A stretch of 9,089 nucleotides of DNA from Gammaproteobacteria bacterium (lineage in GTDB: Bacteria > Pseudomonadota > Gammaproteobacteria > GCA-001735895), in NCBI GenBank assembly GCA_029882955.1, contig JAOUJX010000150.1:1-9089 (forward strand), written 5' to 3'. Both the position numbers and the translations under genes were made by a program. Below are positions 1 to 7,654 of this stretch, piece by piece. Within the stretch, counting starts at the first letter, position 1, and every line of letters begins with the position of its first letter. A model generated the notes under the pieces. The model ran no database searches. It was not told the origin of the DNA and was given only the letters and a program-made list of their open reading frames with translations.

Positions 1-1006
1 CCATACCCCCACCCAGCGTGAGTTTCAATTTTGAAAAATCAATTTCATCAAATCCCGGTGTGTTCAGCAGCCCGACAAACAATGTATTAACACCCGTAAT
101 AACAGAAAAGGGCACCTGCTTCAGTTCCTTCACAAACCCGGGCATATCTCTGGGATTAGTAATGAGATAATTGAGCGCCCCTACTTTCATAAAAGTGAGG
201 CAGTTAGCGGTTAGCGAAAAAATATGATAGAGCGGTAGCGCAGTGATAATCACTTCCTCGCCTTCTTTGACTATATCTTTTATCCAGGCCGAAGCCTGTT
301 CCATATTGGCAACCATATTCCGGTGCGTCAGCATCGCACCTTTAGCGACCCCGGTAGTACCACCGGTATATTGCAAAAATGCGATATCTTCATGGGTTGT
401 CTGCACACGGTTAAATTCCTGTCCTGCGCCTAAACTTAAAGCCCTCTTGAACTTAACCGCCCGATTCAAAGTAAATGCCGGCACCATCTTTTTGACATAT
501 TTGACCACCAGATTCACTATGAGAGATTTTGGGAATTTCAGCAAATCCCCTATCTGAGTAGTCACCACATGCTGTATCGGTGTTTCATCAATAACTTCCT
601 TCAGGGTATGACAGAAGTTCTCCATGATGATAATGGCTTTAGCGCCGGAATCGGTTAACTGATGCTTCAGTTCGCGTGGCGTGTATAGAGGATTGGTATT
701 AACAACCGTAAATCCGGCGCGAAGAGTGGCAAATATAGCGACAGGGTTTTGTAGAACATTAGGCATCATAATCGCAACACGATCCCCCTTACGCATATTG
801 GGAAGGTTTTGCAGATAGGCAGCCAGTTGAGCCGTTAACTGATCGAGCTCGTTATAGCTTATGGTCGTACCCATATTGCTAAACGAGGGACGATTGCCAT
901 ACTTTTTTACCGCCTGCTCAAATACATCGGCAACCGACTGATAGGCATCGATATCGATTGTCTCTGGCACCCCTGATGGGTAACTTTTTAACCATATTTT
1001 ATCCAT
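1..1006 (-). CDS. fadD: Long-chain fatty acid--CoA ligase (acyl-CoA synthetase), C-terminal part missing at window edge
   Basis: This enzyme activates free long-chain fatty acids with ATP and CoA to acyl-CoA, the entry step of beta-oxidation, usually at the inner face of the cytoplasmic membrane. The first 335 residues are present; E. coli FadD is about 561 residues, so roughly 60% is here and the ORF runs off the left edge. The N-terminus (MDKIWLKSYPSGVPE) matches the FadD start closely. The AMP-binding P-loop signature YTGGTTGVAKG is at residues 213-223, the same place as in E. coli FadD, followed by ALPLYHIFSLT and ITNPRDMPGFVKELK. The C-terminal fatty-acyl signature and hinge domain lie outside. 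The ATG at 1006-1004 is supported by GAGGAG about 6 bases upstream. It lies 56 bases downstream of fadE on the same strand and is probably cotranscribed. Family assignment is secure; the precise chain-length preference is not visible. Confidence 0.95.
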   Translation of the reverse strand, partial: MDKIWLKSYPSGVPETIDIDAYQSVADVFEQAVKKYGNRPSFSNMGTTISYNELDQLTAQLAAYLQNLPNMRKGDRVAIMMPNVLQNPVAIFATLRAGFTVVNTNPLYTPRELKHQLTDSGAKAIIIMENFCHTLKEVIDETPIQHVVTTQIGDLLKFPKSLIVNLVVKYVKKMVPAFTLNRAVKFKRALSLGAGQEFNRVQTTHEDIAFLQYTGGTTGVAKGAMLTHRNMVANMEQASAWIKDIVKEGEEVIITALPLYHIFSLTANCLTFMKVGALNYLITNPRDMPGFVKELKQVPFSVITGVNTLFVGLLNTPGFDEIDFSKLKLTLGGGM

Positions 1007-1062
1007 TTGTCGCTCCTCAGCTCTGGTGACAGCTTATCAACACATGACAACTTTCGAACTAC

Positions 1063-3576
1063 TTATTCGCTTCGATCTTCCGCTGATTTATTTTTTTTAC
1101 CGTTCCTTTTAACTTTACTTTTTACTGTTGTATTTGCTTTTTTCTTGACGGTCTTACCCATTTGCTCCGGGGTAAAATCATCGACCATTATCACCTTTCT
1201 GGTAGCCGTCTGCGCAGCCTTCAATATTCCAGTTTCTTCGCTGGTTAAATAGCCCTCGGCAAGAAGAGAATCCAACCATTGCTGGTCGCTCTGTAAATCT
1301 GACTTTACCTGACCCTCGGCTCGTAATCGCCGTTCAATCGGCTCAGAGGATAGGCATTTACTGAGAGCATCTTCCAGACAACCGGTGACATCATCAGGAT
1401 CATCGCTAATATACAGCCCTTCGGTAAGCCTGTCGCGCGCCTCTCCGGGTTTTATCATCAATGCGGCAACGCGATGGCTAAGCGAATTATTCGGTTGACG
1501 CAAACTTGTGCCCAGTGGGAATACAATCCAACGCACCAGCACACCGAGCCATTTAACTGGAAAATTGCGTAGAACCTCATCGAGAGCTTCCTGTATTTCA
1601 TAGAGGCAATATTTAACGGCCCATTCAACTAACGGCATATCAGTTCTGGGACGCCCGTCATCGTCAAATTTTTTCAATACTGCCGAAGCATAAAACATGT
1701 AACTGAGGGCATCGGCAAAACGCCCCGAAAGCATTTCCTTGCGCTTAAATGCGCCGCCCAGAATCATCAACGCAAGATCAGAAGTCACTGCAAATACAGC
1801 ACTCATTTGTCCCAGGCGTTGATAGTAATTCGCCAGGCGACCGGGGACCGGCGACGGTGCAAAATGACCACCGCTCAACCCAAAGATAAAAGCCCGGCAG
1901 AGATTAGTAGTGAAATACACCATATGCCCTCTAAGAGCACGATCAAAGGCCTTTTCCGCAACCGCTTTATCGATCATGGTGGCGCTTTCCATCTCCTTTA
2001 CCAGAAATGGGTGACAACGAATCGATCCCTGCCCGAATATGATCATGCTGCGGGTTAAAATATTCGCCCCTTCGACTGTGATACCAACCGGTATCGATTG
2101 ATAGGCACGCCCCAGGTAATTACCGGGGCCCAGGCATATTCCCTTACCGCCGTGTACATCCATCGCATCATTGATGACCTGGCGCATATGCTCGGTGTTG
2201 TAGTATTTTAATATAGCGGTTACTACCGAAGGTTTCTCTCCGTTGTCGAGCGCCGAAAGTGTCAACAATCGTCCGGCATCCATCATATAAGTCAGACCAC
2301 CGATTCGCGCCAATGCTTCTTCAACACCTTCAAATTTACCAATCGACGTATTGAACTGATGTCGAATTCGAGCGTATGCACCGGTGGTTCGCGCACAGGA
2401 CTTGCCTGCTGCCGCACCTACGGCAGGCAGCGATATCCCACGACCGACGGATAAAGATTCCACCAGCATACGCCAGCCTTTGCCAAGGTTGGCTTCGCCG
2501 CCAATAATATATTCCATCGGAATGAAAACATCCTTACCACTGTTTGGCCCATTCATGAAAGCCGAGTTGAGTGGAAAATGTCGATTACCAATTGTTATGC
2601 CAGGGGTATCTATCGGTATCAGGGCACAGGTGATGCCGAGCTCGACTTCCTCACCGAGCAGCCCATCCGGGTCAAAGGCCTTGAATGCCAAACCCAGCAC
2701 CGTTGCGACCGGCCCCAGGGTGATATAGCGTTTCTCCCAGTTTAGTCGAAGTCCGGTCACCTCCTTACCTTCGTACTTGCCTTTGCAGACGATTCCGGTA
2801 TCGGGAATCGAGCCCGCATCGGAGCCGGCTGTTGGGCCGGTCAGGGCGAAACAGGGAATTTCGCGCCCATCAGCCAGGCGTGGCAGGTAATAATCTTTCT
2901 GAGCTTTGGTACCGTAATGCAACAACAACTCCGCCGGACCTAAAGAATTCGGCACCATCACCGTCACCCCGGCAGAAATACTGCGCGCCGAAATTTTAGT
3001 GACAACAGCAGAATGCCCGAGGGCGGTAAATTCGAGCCCACCGTATCGTTTGGGGATAATCATACCGAAGAAGCCGTTTTTCTTCAGGTAGGCCCACATC
3101 GATTCCGGCAAATCCATTCGGTTATGAGTTATGTCCCAGTCATCGATCATCTGGCATAGTTCGTCTACAGGCCCATCGATGAAAGCCTGTTCTTCTTCAC
3201 TGAGCTGAGGCTTTTCATAGTCCTGCAACACTCCCCAGTCGGGAGCGCCACGAAATAGTTCTGCCTCCCACCAGATCGAACCCGCCTGAATAGCATCGCG
3301 CTCGGTGTCCGACATGGGTGGCAGTACGGCTTTAATACGCTTTAAAAGAGGCCGGGAAAGAAATTGTAACCGTATCTCAGGTAGCCCCAGAAAGATGGTC
3401 GGGACAAGGAATAGAATCCATACTAGTAGCCCCCAAAAGAAACTAAAGCCACCCGCCAGAGTAAATACCGCAAGAAACACAGCGGTGACCACAGTAACGG
3501 TTTTAAATGCCAGGCTATGCCTCGCTATGGCGTATATCAGAGCCAGTATGGCACCCAGAAAAATTAAACTATTCAT
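1063..3576 (-). CDS. fadE: Acyl-CoA dehydrogenase FadE, membrane-associated
   Basis: FadE catalyses the FAD-dependent first oxidation of beta-oxidation, acyl-CoA to trans-2-enoyl-CoA. The 837-residue protein matches the long FadE class (E. coli about 814), not the usual acyl-CoA dehydrogenases of about 380 residues. Hydrophobic segments at about 2-18, 26-40 and 45-64 suggest N-terminal membrane attachment. The dehydrogenase core follows: GMIIPKRYGGLEF at 171-183, CFALTGPTAGSDAG at 242-255, and VEGANILTR at 501-509. In the last, E502 aligns with the catalytic glutamate of the YEGT-type motif in other family members (inferred by motif). The remainder, about 520-800, fits the FadE-specific C-terminal domain. 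The last 27 residues are lysine-rich and probably disordered. The ATG has AGGA 7 bases upstream. The gene lies 126 bases after the amidotransferase gene, same strand, and 56 bases before fadD. Confidence 0.95.
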   Translation of the reverse strand: MNSLIFLGAILALIYAIARHSLAFKTVTVVTAVFLAVFTLAGGFSFFWGLLVWILFLVPTIFLGLPEIRLQFLSRPLLKRIKAVLPPMSDTERDAIQAGSIWWEAELFRGAPDWGVLQDYEKPQLSEEEQAFIDGPVDELCQMIDDWDITHNRMDLPESMWAYLKKNGFFGMIIPKRYGGLEFTALGHSAVVTKISARSISAGVTVMVPNSLGPAELLLHYGTKAQKDYYLPRLADGREIPCFALTGPTAGSDAGSIPDTGIVCKGKYEGKEVTGLRLNWEKRYITLGPVATVLGLAFKAFDPDGLLGEEVELGITCALIPIDTPGITIGNRHFPLNSAFMNGPNSGKDVFIPMEYIIGGEANLGKGWRMLVESLSVGRGISLPAVGAAAGKSCARTTGAYARIRHQFNTSIGKFEGVEEALARIGGLTYMMDAGRLLTLSALDNGEKPSVVTAILKYYNTEHMRQVINDAMDVHGGKGICLGPGNYLGRAYQSIPVGITVEGANILTRSMIIFGQGSIRCHPFLVKEMESATMIDKAVAEKAFDRALRGHMVYFTTNLCRAFIFGLSGGHFAPSPVPGRLANYYQRLGQMSAVFAVTSDLALMILGGAFKRKEMLSGRFADALSYMFYASAVLKKFDDDGRPRTDMPLVEWAVKYCLYEIQEALDEVLRNFPVKWLGVLVRWIVFPLGTSLRQPNNSLSHRVAALMIKPGEARDRLTEGLYISDDPDDVTGCLEDALSKCLSSEPIERRLRAEGQVKSDLQSDQQWLDSLLAEGYLTSEETGILKAAQTATRKVIMVDDFTPEQMGKTVKKKANTTVKSKVKRNGKKNKSAEDRSE

Positions 3577-3620
3577 TGCGATATCCTGTATCGGTAGCCA
3601 GCAACGAGATTAAATATAAC

Positions 3621-3647
3621 AGTATAGGATTAGGACCCGTCCATCAA
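3621..3647 (-). promoter_or_regulatory. Possible fadE promoter with a small palindrome between its boxes
   Basis: Reading the minus strand, TTGATG (3647-3642) and TATACT (3626-3621) resemble -35 and -10 boxes, but the 15-base spacer is shorter than the usual 17. A 10-base palindrome, GGACCCGTCC (3633-3642 on the plus strand), lies between the boxes where a repressor could bind. It does not match the E. coli FadR or PsrA consensus as I know them. The 126-bp gap and these elements suggest fadE-fadD may have their own promoter instead of depending on the upstream amidotransferase gene. Weak evidence. Confidence 0.25.
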
Positions 3648-3702
3648 GTTATTGGTTTTATTTTGCAACTAACTAATAGCGAGAGTCGGCGTCTCTTATT
3701 CC

Positions 3703-4428
3703 TTACGTTTGACCCGAGCGCTGAAAAAATTCAGCGATCCATTCGGCCAACATTTGGGTATCTGCTTTTTGACCGGTGCTTCGCATCCAGTCCAGCGCCG
3801 CTTCGGCCTCTGCTTCGGGCACAATATTTCCGCCATACAATTCCAGCAGCGTTACTTCGTACTCTTCTTCAAACTCCGGGTGCGCCTGCATAGTAATGAT
3901 CGAGTCGCCGTAGCTTAGCCCGGCATAGGGGCAAAATGCGGAACTCAAGTATACCTGCGCCTGCGGCGGCAATCGGACCACCTGATCCTGATGAAACGCA
4001 TAGATGCGAACCTCTTTGGCGGCTCGCGGCATCCATGGTTGAACAACGTCTATCTGGTAGGATTGCACGCCAATTCCCCAGCCTTTATCCGATTCTACGA
4101 CTTCCCCTCCGAGCGCCTGAGCAACTATCTGATGGCCAAAACAAATGCCAACCAGCGGCACCCTGGCTGCATCTATCCCGCGTATGAAATCCTGCAGGTC
4201 GAGCATCCAGGGCAGGTTTTCATAAACAGCATGGCGCGAACCGGTAATTAACCAGCCATCGCAATCCTTAACTGAGTCCGGCATTTCTCCACGAATAACA
4301 CTGTAACTCTGATAACTCAGGTCTTTTTCGGCTCGGTCCAGCAATGTCGCAAACATCACAGGATAGGGTTCGTATTGATCCTGGAGCTTTTCATTCAATA
4401 ATCCTGTTTCGAGTATGCCGATTTTCAA
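3703..4428 (-). CDS. Class I glutamine amidotransferase-like protein, possible gamma-glutamyl hydrolase of polyamine catabolism
   Basis: This 241-residue single-domain protein belongs to the GMP-synthase-like class I amidotransferase superfamily. The nucleophile elbow GICFGHQ is at 94-100 with C96, and QAHPEFE at 181-187 supplies H183 and E185, so the Cys-His-Glu triad is intact. GSRHAVYE at 63-70 fits the oxyanion region. No synthetase domain is attached, so it may hydrolyse a gamma-glutamyl bond on its own. The context, divergent from a regulator, a PuuA-like synthetase and agmatinase, suggests a PuuD-like role on gamma-glutamyl-GABA or a related amide. By motif layout it is not the PuuD (peptidase C26) type, so this is inference. 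The start is TTG at 4428-4426: MKIGILETG is the usual family N-terminus, an in-frame stop lies 22-24 bases upstream, and no upstream ATG exists. A weak AGG lies 10 bases before it. Confidence 0.85.
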   Translation of the reverse strand: MKIGILETGLLNEKLQDQYEPYPVMFATLLDRAEKDLSYQSYSVIRGEMPDSVKDCDGWLITGSRHAVYENLPWMLDLQDFIRGIDAARVPLVGICFGHQIVAQALGGEVVESDKGWGIGVQSYQIDVVQPWMPRAAKEVRIYAFHQDQVVRLPPQAQVYLSSAFCPYAGLSYGDSIITMQAHPEFEEEYEVTLLELYGGNIVPEAEAEAALDWMRSTGQKADTQMLAEWIAEFFQRSGQT

Positions 4429-4484
4429 TTTTCTACTACCTGGTTTAATTTATCTGCTGCTGAAGAACTAGTCGCACTCAAGTC

Positions 4485-4513
4485 TTGCATGACGCGAGCA
4501 ATGTGATCACAAT
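4485..4513 (+). promoter_or_regulatory. Possible promoter for the gntR-puuA-speB operon
   Basis: TTGCAT (4485-4490) and CACAAT (4508-4513) resemble sigma-70 -35 and -10 boxes (each 4 of 6) with an ideal 17-base spacer. The -10 box overlaps the right half of the palindrome at 4502-4511, so bound repressor would block it. It lies about 55 bases upstream of the first possible gntR start. Assigned by eye only. Confidence 0.3.
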
Positions 4514-4517
4514 GTTC
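4496..4517. promoter_or_regulatory. Candidate GntR-family operator in the divergent spacer
   Basis: TGTGATCACA at 4502-4511 is a perfect 10-bp palindrome. The symmetry extends to 4496-4517 with 9 of 11 base pairs matching, the mismatches being 4501/4512 and 4498/4515. It sits about mid-way in the 140-bp spacer between the amidotransferase and gntR starts, a typical place for a local regulator. FCD-type GntR proteins often bind short palindromes of this kind. It superficially resembles a CRP half-site pair, but the TGTGA and TCACA halves abut with no 6-base spacer. It overlaps the proposed -10 box of gntR, which would suit autorepression. Binding by the adjacent regulator is inferred. Confidence 0.5.
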
Positions 4518-4568
4518 CGATAAGATCAAGCCGCTTAACGGCAGGGCTAATAATGATGGTCCGCGGTA

Positions 4569-5315
4569 ATGGCTGTAAGGCATTATAAAGGTAACCGAGT
4601 ATCTATGAAATCATCCAGAACGGCTAAACTGGAATTACGCATGCTGGAAAAATCCCCTGATCTGAAAACCCATCAGTGGGTTTATCAGCTCTTACGCAAC
4701 AACCTGCTTTGCGGCAGGATTGAACCCGGTAAGGCACTGACTATTCGCGGCCTGGCCGGAGAGCTGGATGTCAGCCCCATGCCGATTCGAGAAGCTTTAC
4801 ACCGACTCGCCTGCGAGGGTGCGGTTGAAGTTAAGGATAACCGGCGCGTCATTGTCCCCGCTATGACCGCAGCGAAATTCAACGAATTATGCGACTTGCG
4901 GATATTGCTTGAAACACACGCCGCAGCAAAAGCGCTACCTTATATCAAGGAAAGAGACATCGACAGACTGGAACTGCTCGACAAACAAATCGATGCTGCG
5001 ATTGTAGTTGGTAATATTGAGGAAATCAGCCTCATAAATCAGGACTTTCATCGCAGCCTGTATCGGACCAATCCAGCCCAGGTTTCAGTGCCGTTAATCG
5101 AGAGTTTGTGGTTGCAGCTAGGGCCTTTTTCAAGAATCGCAATAAGCAAACTGGAAAAGGCTTACCTGGTCGATCGGCATCAGGAAGCGATCGCGGCACT
5201 CAAACAGAAAGACGCCAAGGCTTTGAAACAGGCCATCGAAGCAGATATTCGCGATGGCATCGCTTCGATAAATTCAATAGAAGGCATACATGACTATTTT
5301 CATAGCAACAACTGA
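4569..5315 (+). CDS. GntR-family transcriptional regulator with FCD (FadR C-terminal-like) domain
   Basis: The N-terminal winged helix is at about residues 34-96, with the recognition region in LAGELDVSPMPIREALHRL (62-80), the signature of GntR regulators. The C-terminal all-helical FCD effector domain (about 104-235) shows the ligand-pocket residues D159 and H161 in QDFHRSLYR, and H204. Where a further metal-binding histidine is usual, about 22 residues after H204, this protein has D226. The gene is divergent from the amidotransferase and 42 bases upstream of the synthetase, so it most likely controls this polyamine block and itself through the palindrome at 4502-4511. The effector is unknown; a polyamine or its gamma-glutamyl derivative is a guess. 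The start is uncertain: the ATG at 4569 gives 248 residues with little Shine-Dalgarno sequence, and the ATG at 4605 gives 236 residues and still keeps the whole DNA-binding domain. Confidence 0.9.
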   Translation: MAVRHYKGNRVSMKSSRTAKLELRMLEKSPDLKTHQWVYQLLRNNLLCGRIEPGKALTIRGLAGELDVSPMPIREALHRLACEGAVEVKDNRRVIVPAMTAAKFNELCDLRILLETHAAAKALPYIKERDIDRLELLDKQIDAAIVVGNIEEISLINQDFHRSLYRTNPAQVSVPLIESLWLQLGPFSRIAISKLEKAYLVDRHQEAIAALKQKDAKALKQAIEADIRDGIASINSIEGIHDYFHSNN

Positions 5316-5357
5316 ACCAATCCAGCCAAATAACAGCAGAAATCCGGGAACAGGGAA

Positions 5358-6719
5358 ATGAATCAGAAAACGAGTAATCCAACGCTAGAAAAAGCAGAAA
5401 CTCTATTAAAGCAACACCCGGAAATAGAAGAACTCGAAGTATTATGCATCGACATATGCGGTCATTTTTTTGGCAAGCGCTACCCGGTCGATAAAATAAA
5501 ATCTTTCAGCCAGGACGGATTAGCCTTTCCTATGAGCATGTTTGTCCTTGGGCCGCGTGGCGAATCACTCGACCATATCTACTACGGTTCCAGTGACGGT
5601 GATCCTGATGCTCACTTTAATCTCATCGGCGATAGTCTGGCAGTCAACACCTGGGGTAACAAGCCTCGCCTACAGGTCCTTTCCACCTCTGTCAACGAAG
5701 GTCAACCCGTATTTTTCGAGCCTCGTAATGTCCTTTCCCGGGTCTTAGCCAACTTTGAAAAAAACCAGTGGCGCCCAACGGTCGCCTTCGAACTGGAATT
5801 TTATCTTTTCGATAAAAACCGCGATGAAAACAATCTGGTCAAAACGGTAAAAAACCCAAAAACCGGACAGAACGATACCGCAACCGTACTTTCCAGTACC
5901 CGAATTTCCGATTTCGAAGAAGTGATCGATGATATCACCGCCGCCTGTAAATTACAGAACATCGAAACCGGGGCGATCTCGGCAGAAATGGGGGCCGGTC
6001 AATTCGAAATCAATTTCAATCATCATAGCGACGTTTTACGCGCAGCCGATGAAACCTGTCTGTTCAAACGCGTGGTTATAGAAATTGCTAAAAAACACGG
6101 CATGATGGCGAGTTTTATTGCCAAACCCATGTTGGAACAACCGGGAAACGGATTACACATGCACATCAGTGTGATAGACAAAAAAGGGCAGAATATTTTT
6201 GCCGCAGGCGACCAACCACATCCGCGACTCATGCAGGCAATCGGAGGGCTGATCGACTGCATGCCGGCAGCCATGTCTTTCTGGGCTCCTAATATTAACT
6301 CCTACCGTCGCTACGTCAGTGGCACAAATTGCGCACCGGTCGGTCTGACCTGGGGTAATGAAAACCGCACGGTAGCATTTCGTATTCCGCTAGCAAAAGA
6401 TAATGCCTGGCGGGTCGAAAATCGTGTGCCTGGAGCCGACGCCAACCCCTATCTGGCAATGGCCATTACCCTTGCCAGCATGCTCCACGGCATGGAGCAT
6501 AAACTGGATCCCGGTAAAGCCTGTGAGGAATCTGTTAAGGGTCGAGACCAGAATCTTCCTTTGAACCTGAACTCGGCGCTAAGCGCCACTATCGACAGTG
6601 AAGCCTTCACCAAACTACTGGGGCGCGATTTTATCGAGCTTTATTGCCAGCACCGAGAATCAGAAACATTTGCCTTCGAACAATACATCAGCGCCAGGGA
6701 ATATGACTGGTACCTGTAA
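5358..6719 (+). CDS. puuA: Glutamine synthetase-like gamma-glutamylpolyamine synthetase (PuuA/PauA type)
   Basis: This enzyme is expected to join glutamate to a polyamine such as putrescine using ATP, the first step of the gamma-glutamyl pathway. The 453 residues fit the PuuA/PauA class of the glutamine synthetase fold. The N-terminal beta-grasp part (about 22-110) has GHFFGKRYPV. The catalytic domain carries metal- and ATP-site residues: E145 and E147 in FELEFYL, E210 and E217 in AEMGAGQFEINF, H267 and H269 in GNGLHMHIS, NSYRRY at 314-319, R337 in WGNENRTVAFRIP, and E354/R356 in VENRVPGADANPYL. The regulatory adenylylation tyrosine of housekeeping GlnA is absent around residue 397, arguing against ammonia-assimilating GlnA. 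A GGGA lies 8 bases before the ATG. It follows gntR by 42 bases and precedes speB by 17, consistent with one operon. Putrescine as substrate is inferred from neighbours; other amines are possible. Confidence 0.87.
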   Translation: MNQKTSNPTLEKAETLLKQHPEIEELEVLCIDICGHFFGKRYPVDKIKSFSQDGLAFPMSMFVLGPRGESLDHIYYGSSDGDPDAHFNLIGDSLAVNTWGNKPRLQVLSTSVNEGQPVFFEPRNVLSRVLANFEKNQWRPTVAFELEFYLFDKNRDENNLVKTVKNPKTGQNDTATVLSSTRISDFEEVIDDITAACKLQNIETGAISAEMGAGQFEINFNHHSDVLRAADETCLFKRVVIEIAKKHGMMASFIAKPMLEQPGNGLHMHISVIDKKGQNIFAAGDQPHPRLMQAIGGLIDCMPAAMSFWAPNINSYRRYVSGTNCAPVGLTWGNENRTVAFRIPLAKDNAWRVENRVPGADANPYLAMAITLASMLHGMEHKLDPGKACEESVKGRDQNLPLNLNSALSATIDSEAFTKLLGRDFIELYCQHRESETFAFEQYISAREYDWYL

Positions 6720-6736
6720 TCAGAGGAAATACAACC

Positions 6737-7654
6737 ATGGGTAATAATCACTTCAGCAATAGCTTTTCCATGCATTCGAACATCTTCGGCTATCTGGGTG
6801 CGCCTTTGTCTCGCAATTTAGACGAAGCCGACGTATTCGTTATTGGGCTGCCTTACGACCTGGCAACCACCGGTCGATCAGGCACACGTAGTGGCCCGGC
6901 CGCGATTCGCCAGGCCAGCGCCAACCTGCGCTGGGAAGAAAAACGGTTTCCGTGGAATTTTAATGTTTCGGATAAAATTCGCATAGCCGATTACGGTGAC
7001 CTCGAATTCCCGGCGGGTAATCACGAAGCCTTCTGTGAAGGCATCAACCAGCACTATGACCCGCTATTATCCGCAGGTAAAACCACGCTGAGTTTCGGTG
7101 GAGACCACTTTGTCACGCTACCTCTGATGCGCGCTCACCAAAGAGCCCATGGAAAGCTCGCGATGATTCATTTTGATGCGCATACCGACACCTACCCGGA
7201 ACAGGACTCAGTCTACAACCACGGCAGCATGTTTTATCACGCGCCGCGCGAAGGCCTGATTGACGCCGAACATAGTATTCAGGTCGGTATTCGCACCGAG
7301 TACACTAAAAGCAAGCACGAGTTCGAAGTCATCAACGCTGCCGAAGCGAATGACCTGAGCGCTGATGAAATCGTGTCACGAATCAAACGACGTGTCGGCG
7401 ACCTGCCCTGCTACCTGACCTTCGATATCGATTGCCTCGACCCGGCCTATGCACCGGGCACCGGCACCCCTGTCATCGGTGGTTTAAGCTCGGATCGAGC
7501 ACTTAAAATAATTCGCGGTTTGGTCGGTCTGAACCTGGTTGGCATGGATCTGGTAGAAGTCGCCCCTTCGTATGACCATGCCGAAATTACCGCACTGGCA
7601 GGCGCTACGCTGGGGTTAGAAATGCTTTACGTTTTAGGGGCGAATAAAAAATAG
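6737..7654 (+). CDS. speB: Agmatinase (agmatine ureohydrolase)
   Basis: Agmatinase hydrolyses agmatine to putrescine and urea in the cytoplasm. The 305-residue protein resembles E. coli SpeB along its whole length (about 306 residues), including GPAAIRQASANLRWE (53-67), RFPWNF (70-75) and PGTGTPVIGGL (240-250). The binuclear manganese ligands of the ureohydrolase family are all visible: H124 in FGGDHFVTLP, D147, H149 and D151 in FDAHTDTY, and D230 and D232 in FDIDCLDP. E274 in VEVAP is also conserved. AGAGGAA ends 8 bases before the ATG. It is the last gene of the operon, 17 bases after the PuuA-like gene, so it would feed putrescine straight to that enzyme. Guanidinobutyrase or another ureohydrolase activity is possible but less likely given the close likeness to SpeB. 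Confidence 0.93.
   Translation: MGNNHFSNSFSMHSNIFGYLGAPLSRNLDEADVFVIGLPYDLATTGRSGTRSGPAAIRQASANLRWEEKRFPWNFNVSDKIRIADYGDLEFPAGNHEAFCEGINQHYDPLLSAGKTTLSFGGDHFVTLPLMRAHQRAHGKLAMIHFDAHTDTYPEQDSVYNHGSMFYHAPREGLIDAEHSIQVGIRTEYTKSKHEFEVINAAEANDLSADEIVSRIKRRVGDLPCYLTFDIDCLDPAYAPGTGTPVIGGLSSDRALKIIRGLVGLNLVGMDLVEVAPSYDHAEITALAGATLGLEMLYVLGANKK

Noticed and set aside
243..557. Plus-strand ORF of 104 codons
   Set aside because: Antisense to fadD, whose AMP-binding motif lies on the opposite strand in this segment.
1807..3613. Several plus-strand ORFs opposite fadE
   Set aside because: They lie antisense to a well-supported FadE, have no family features and are explained by its codon pattern.
4502..4511. 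CRP-binding site suggested by TGTGA and TCACA
   Set aside because: CRP half-sites need a 6-base spacer, and here they abut directly, so a GntR-type palindrome fits better.
5358..6719. Housekeeping glutamine synthetase glnA
   Set aside because: It lacks the adenylylation tyrosine region, has a PuuA-like N-terminus and lies with speB and a GntR regulator.
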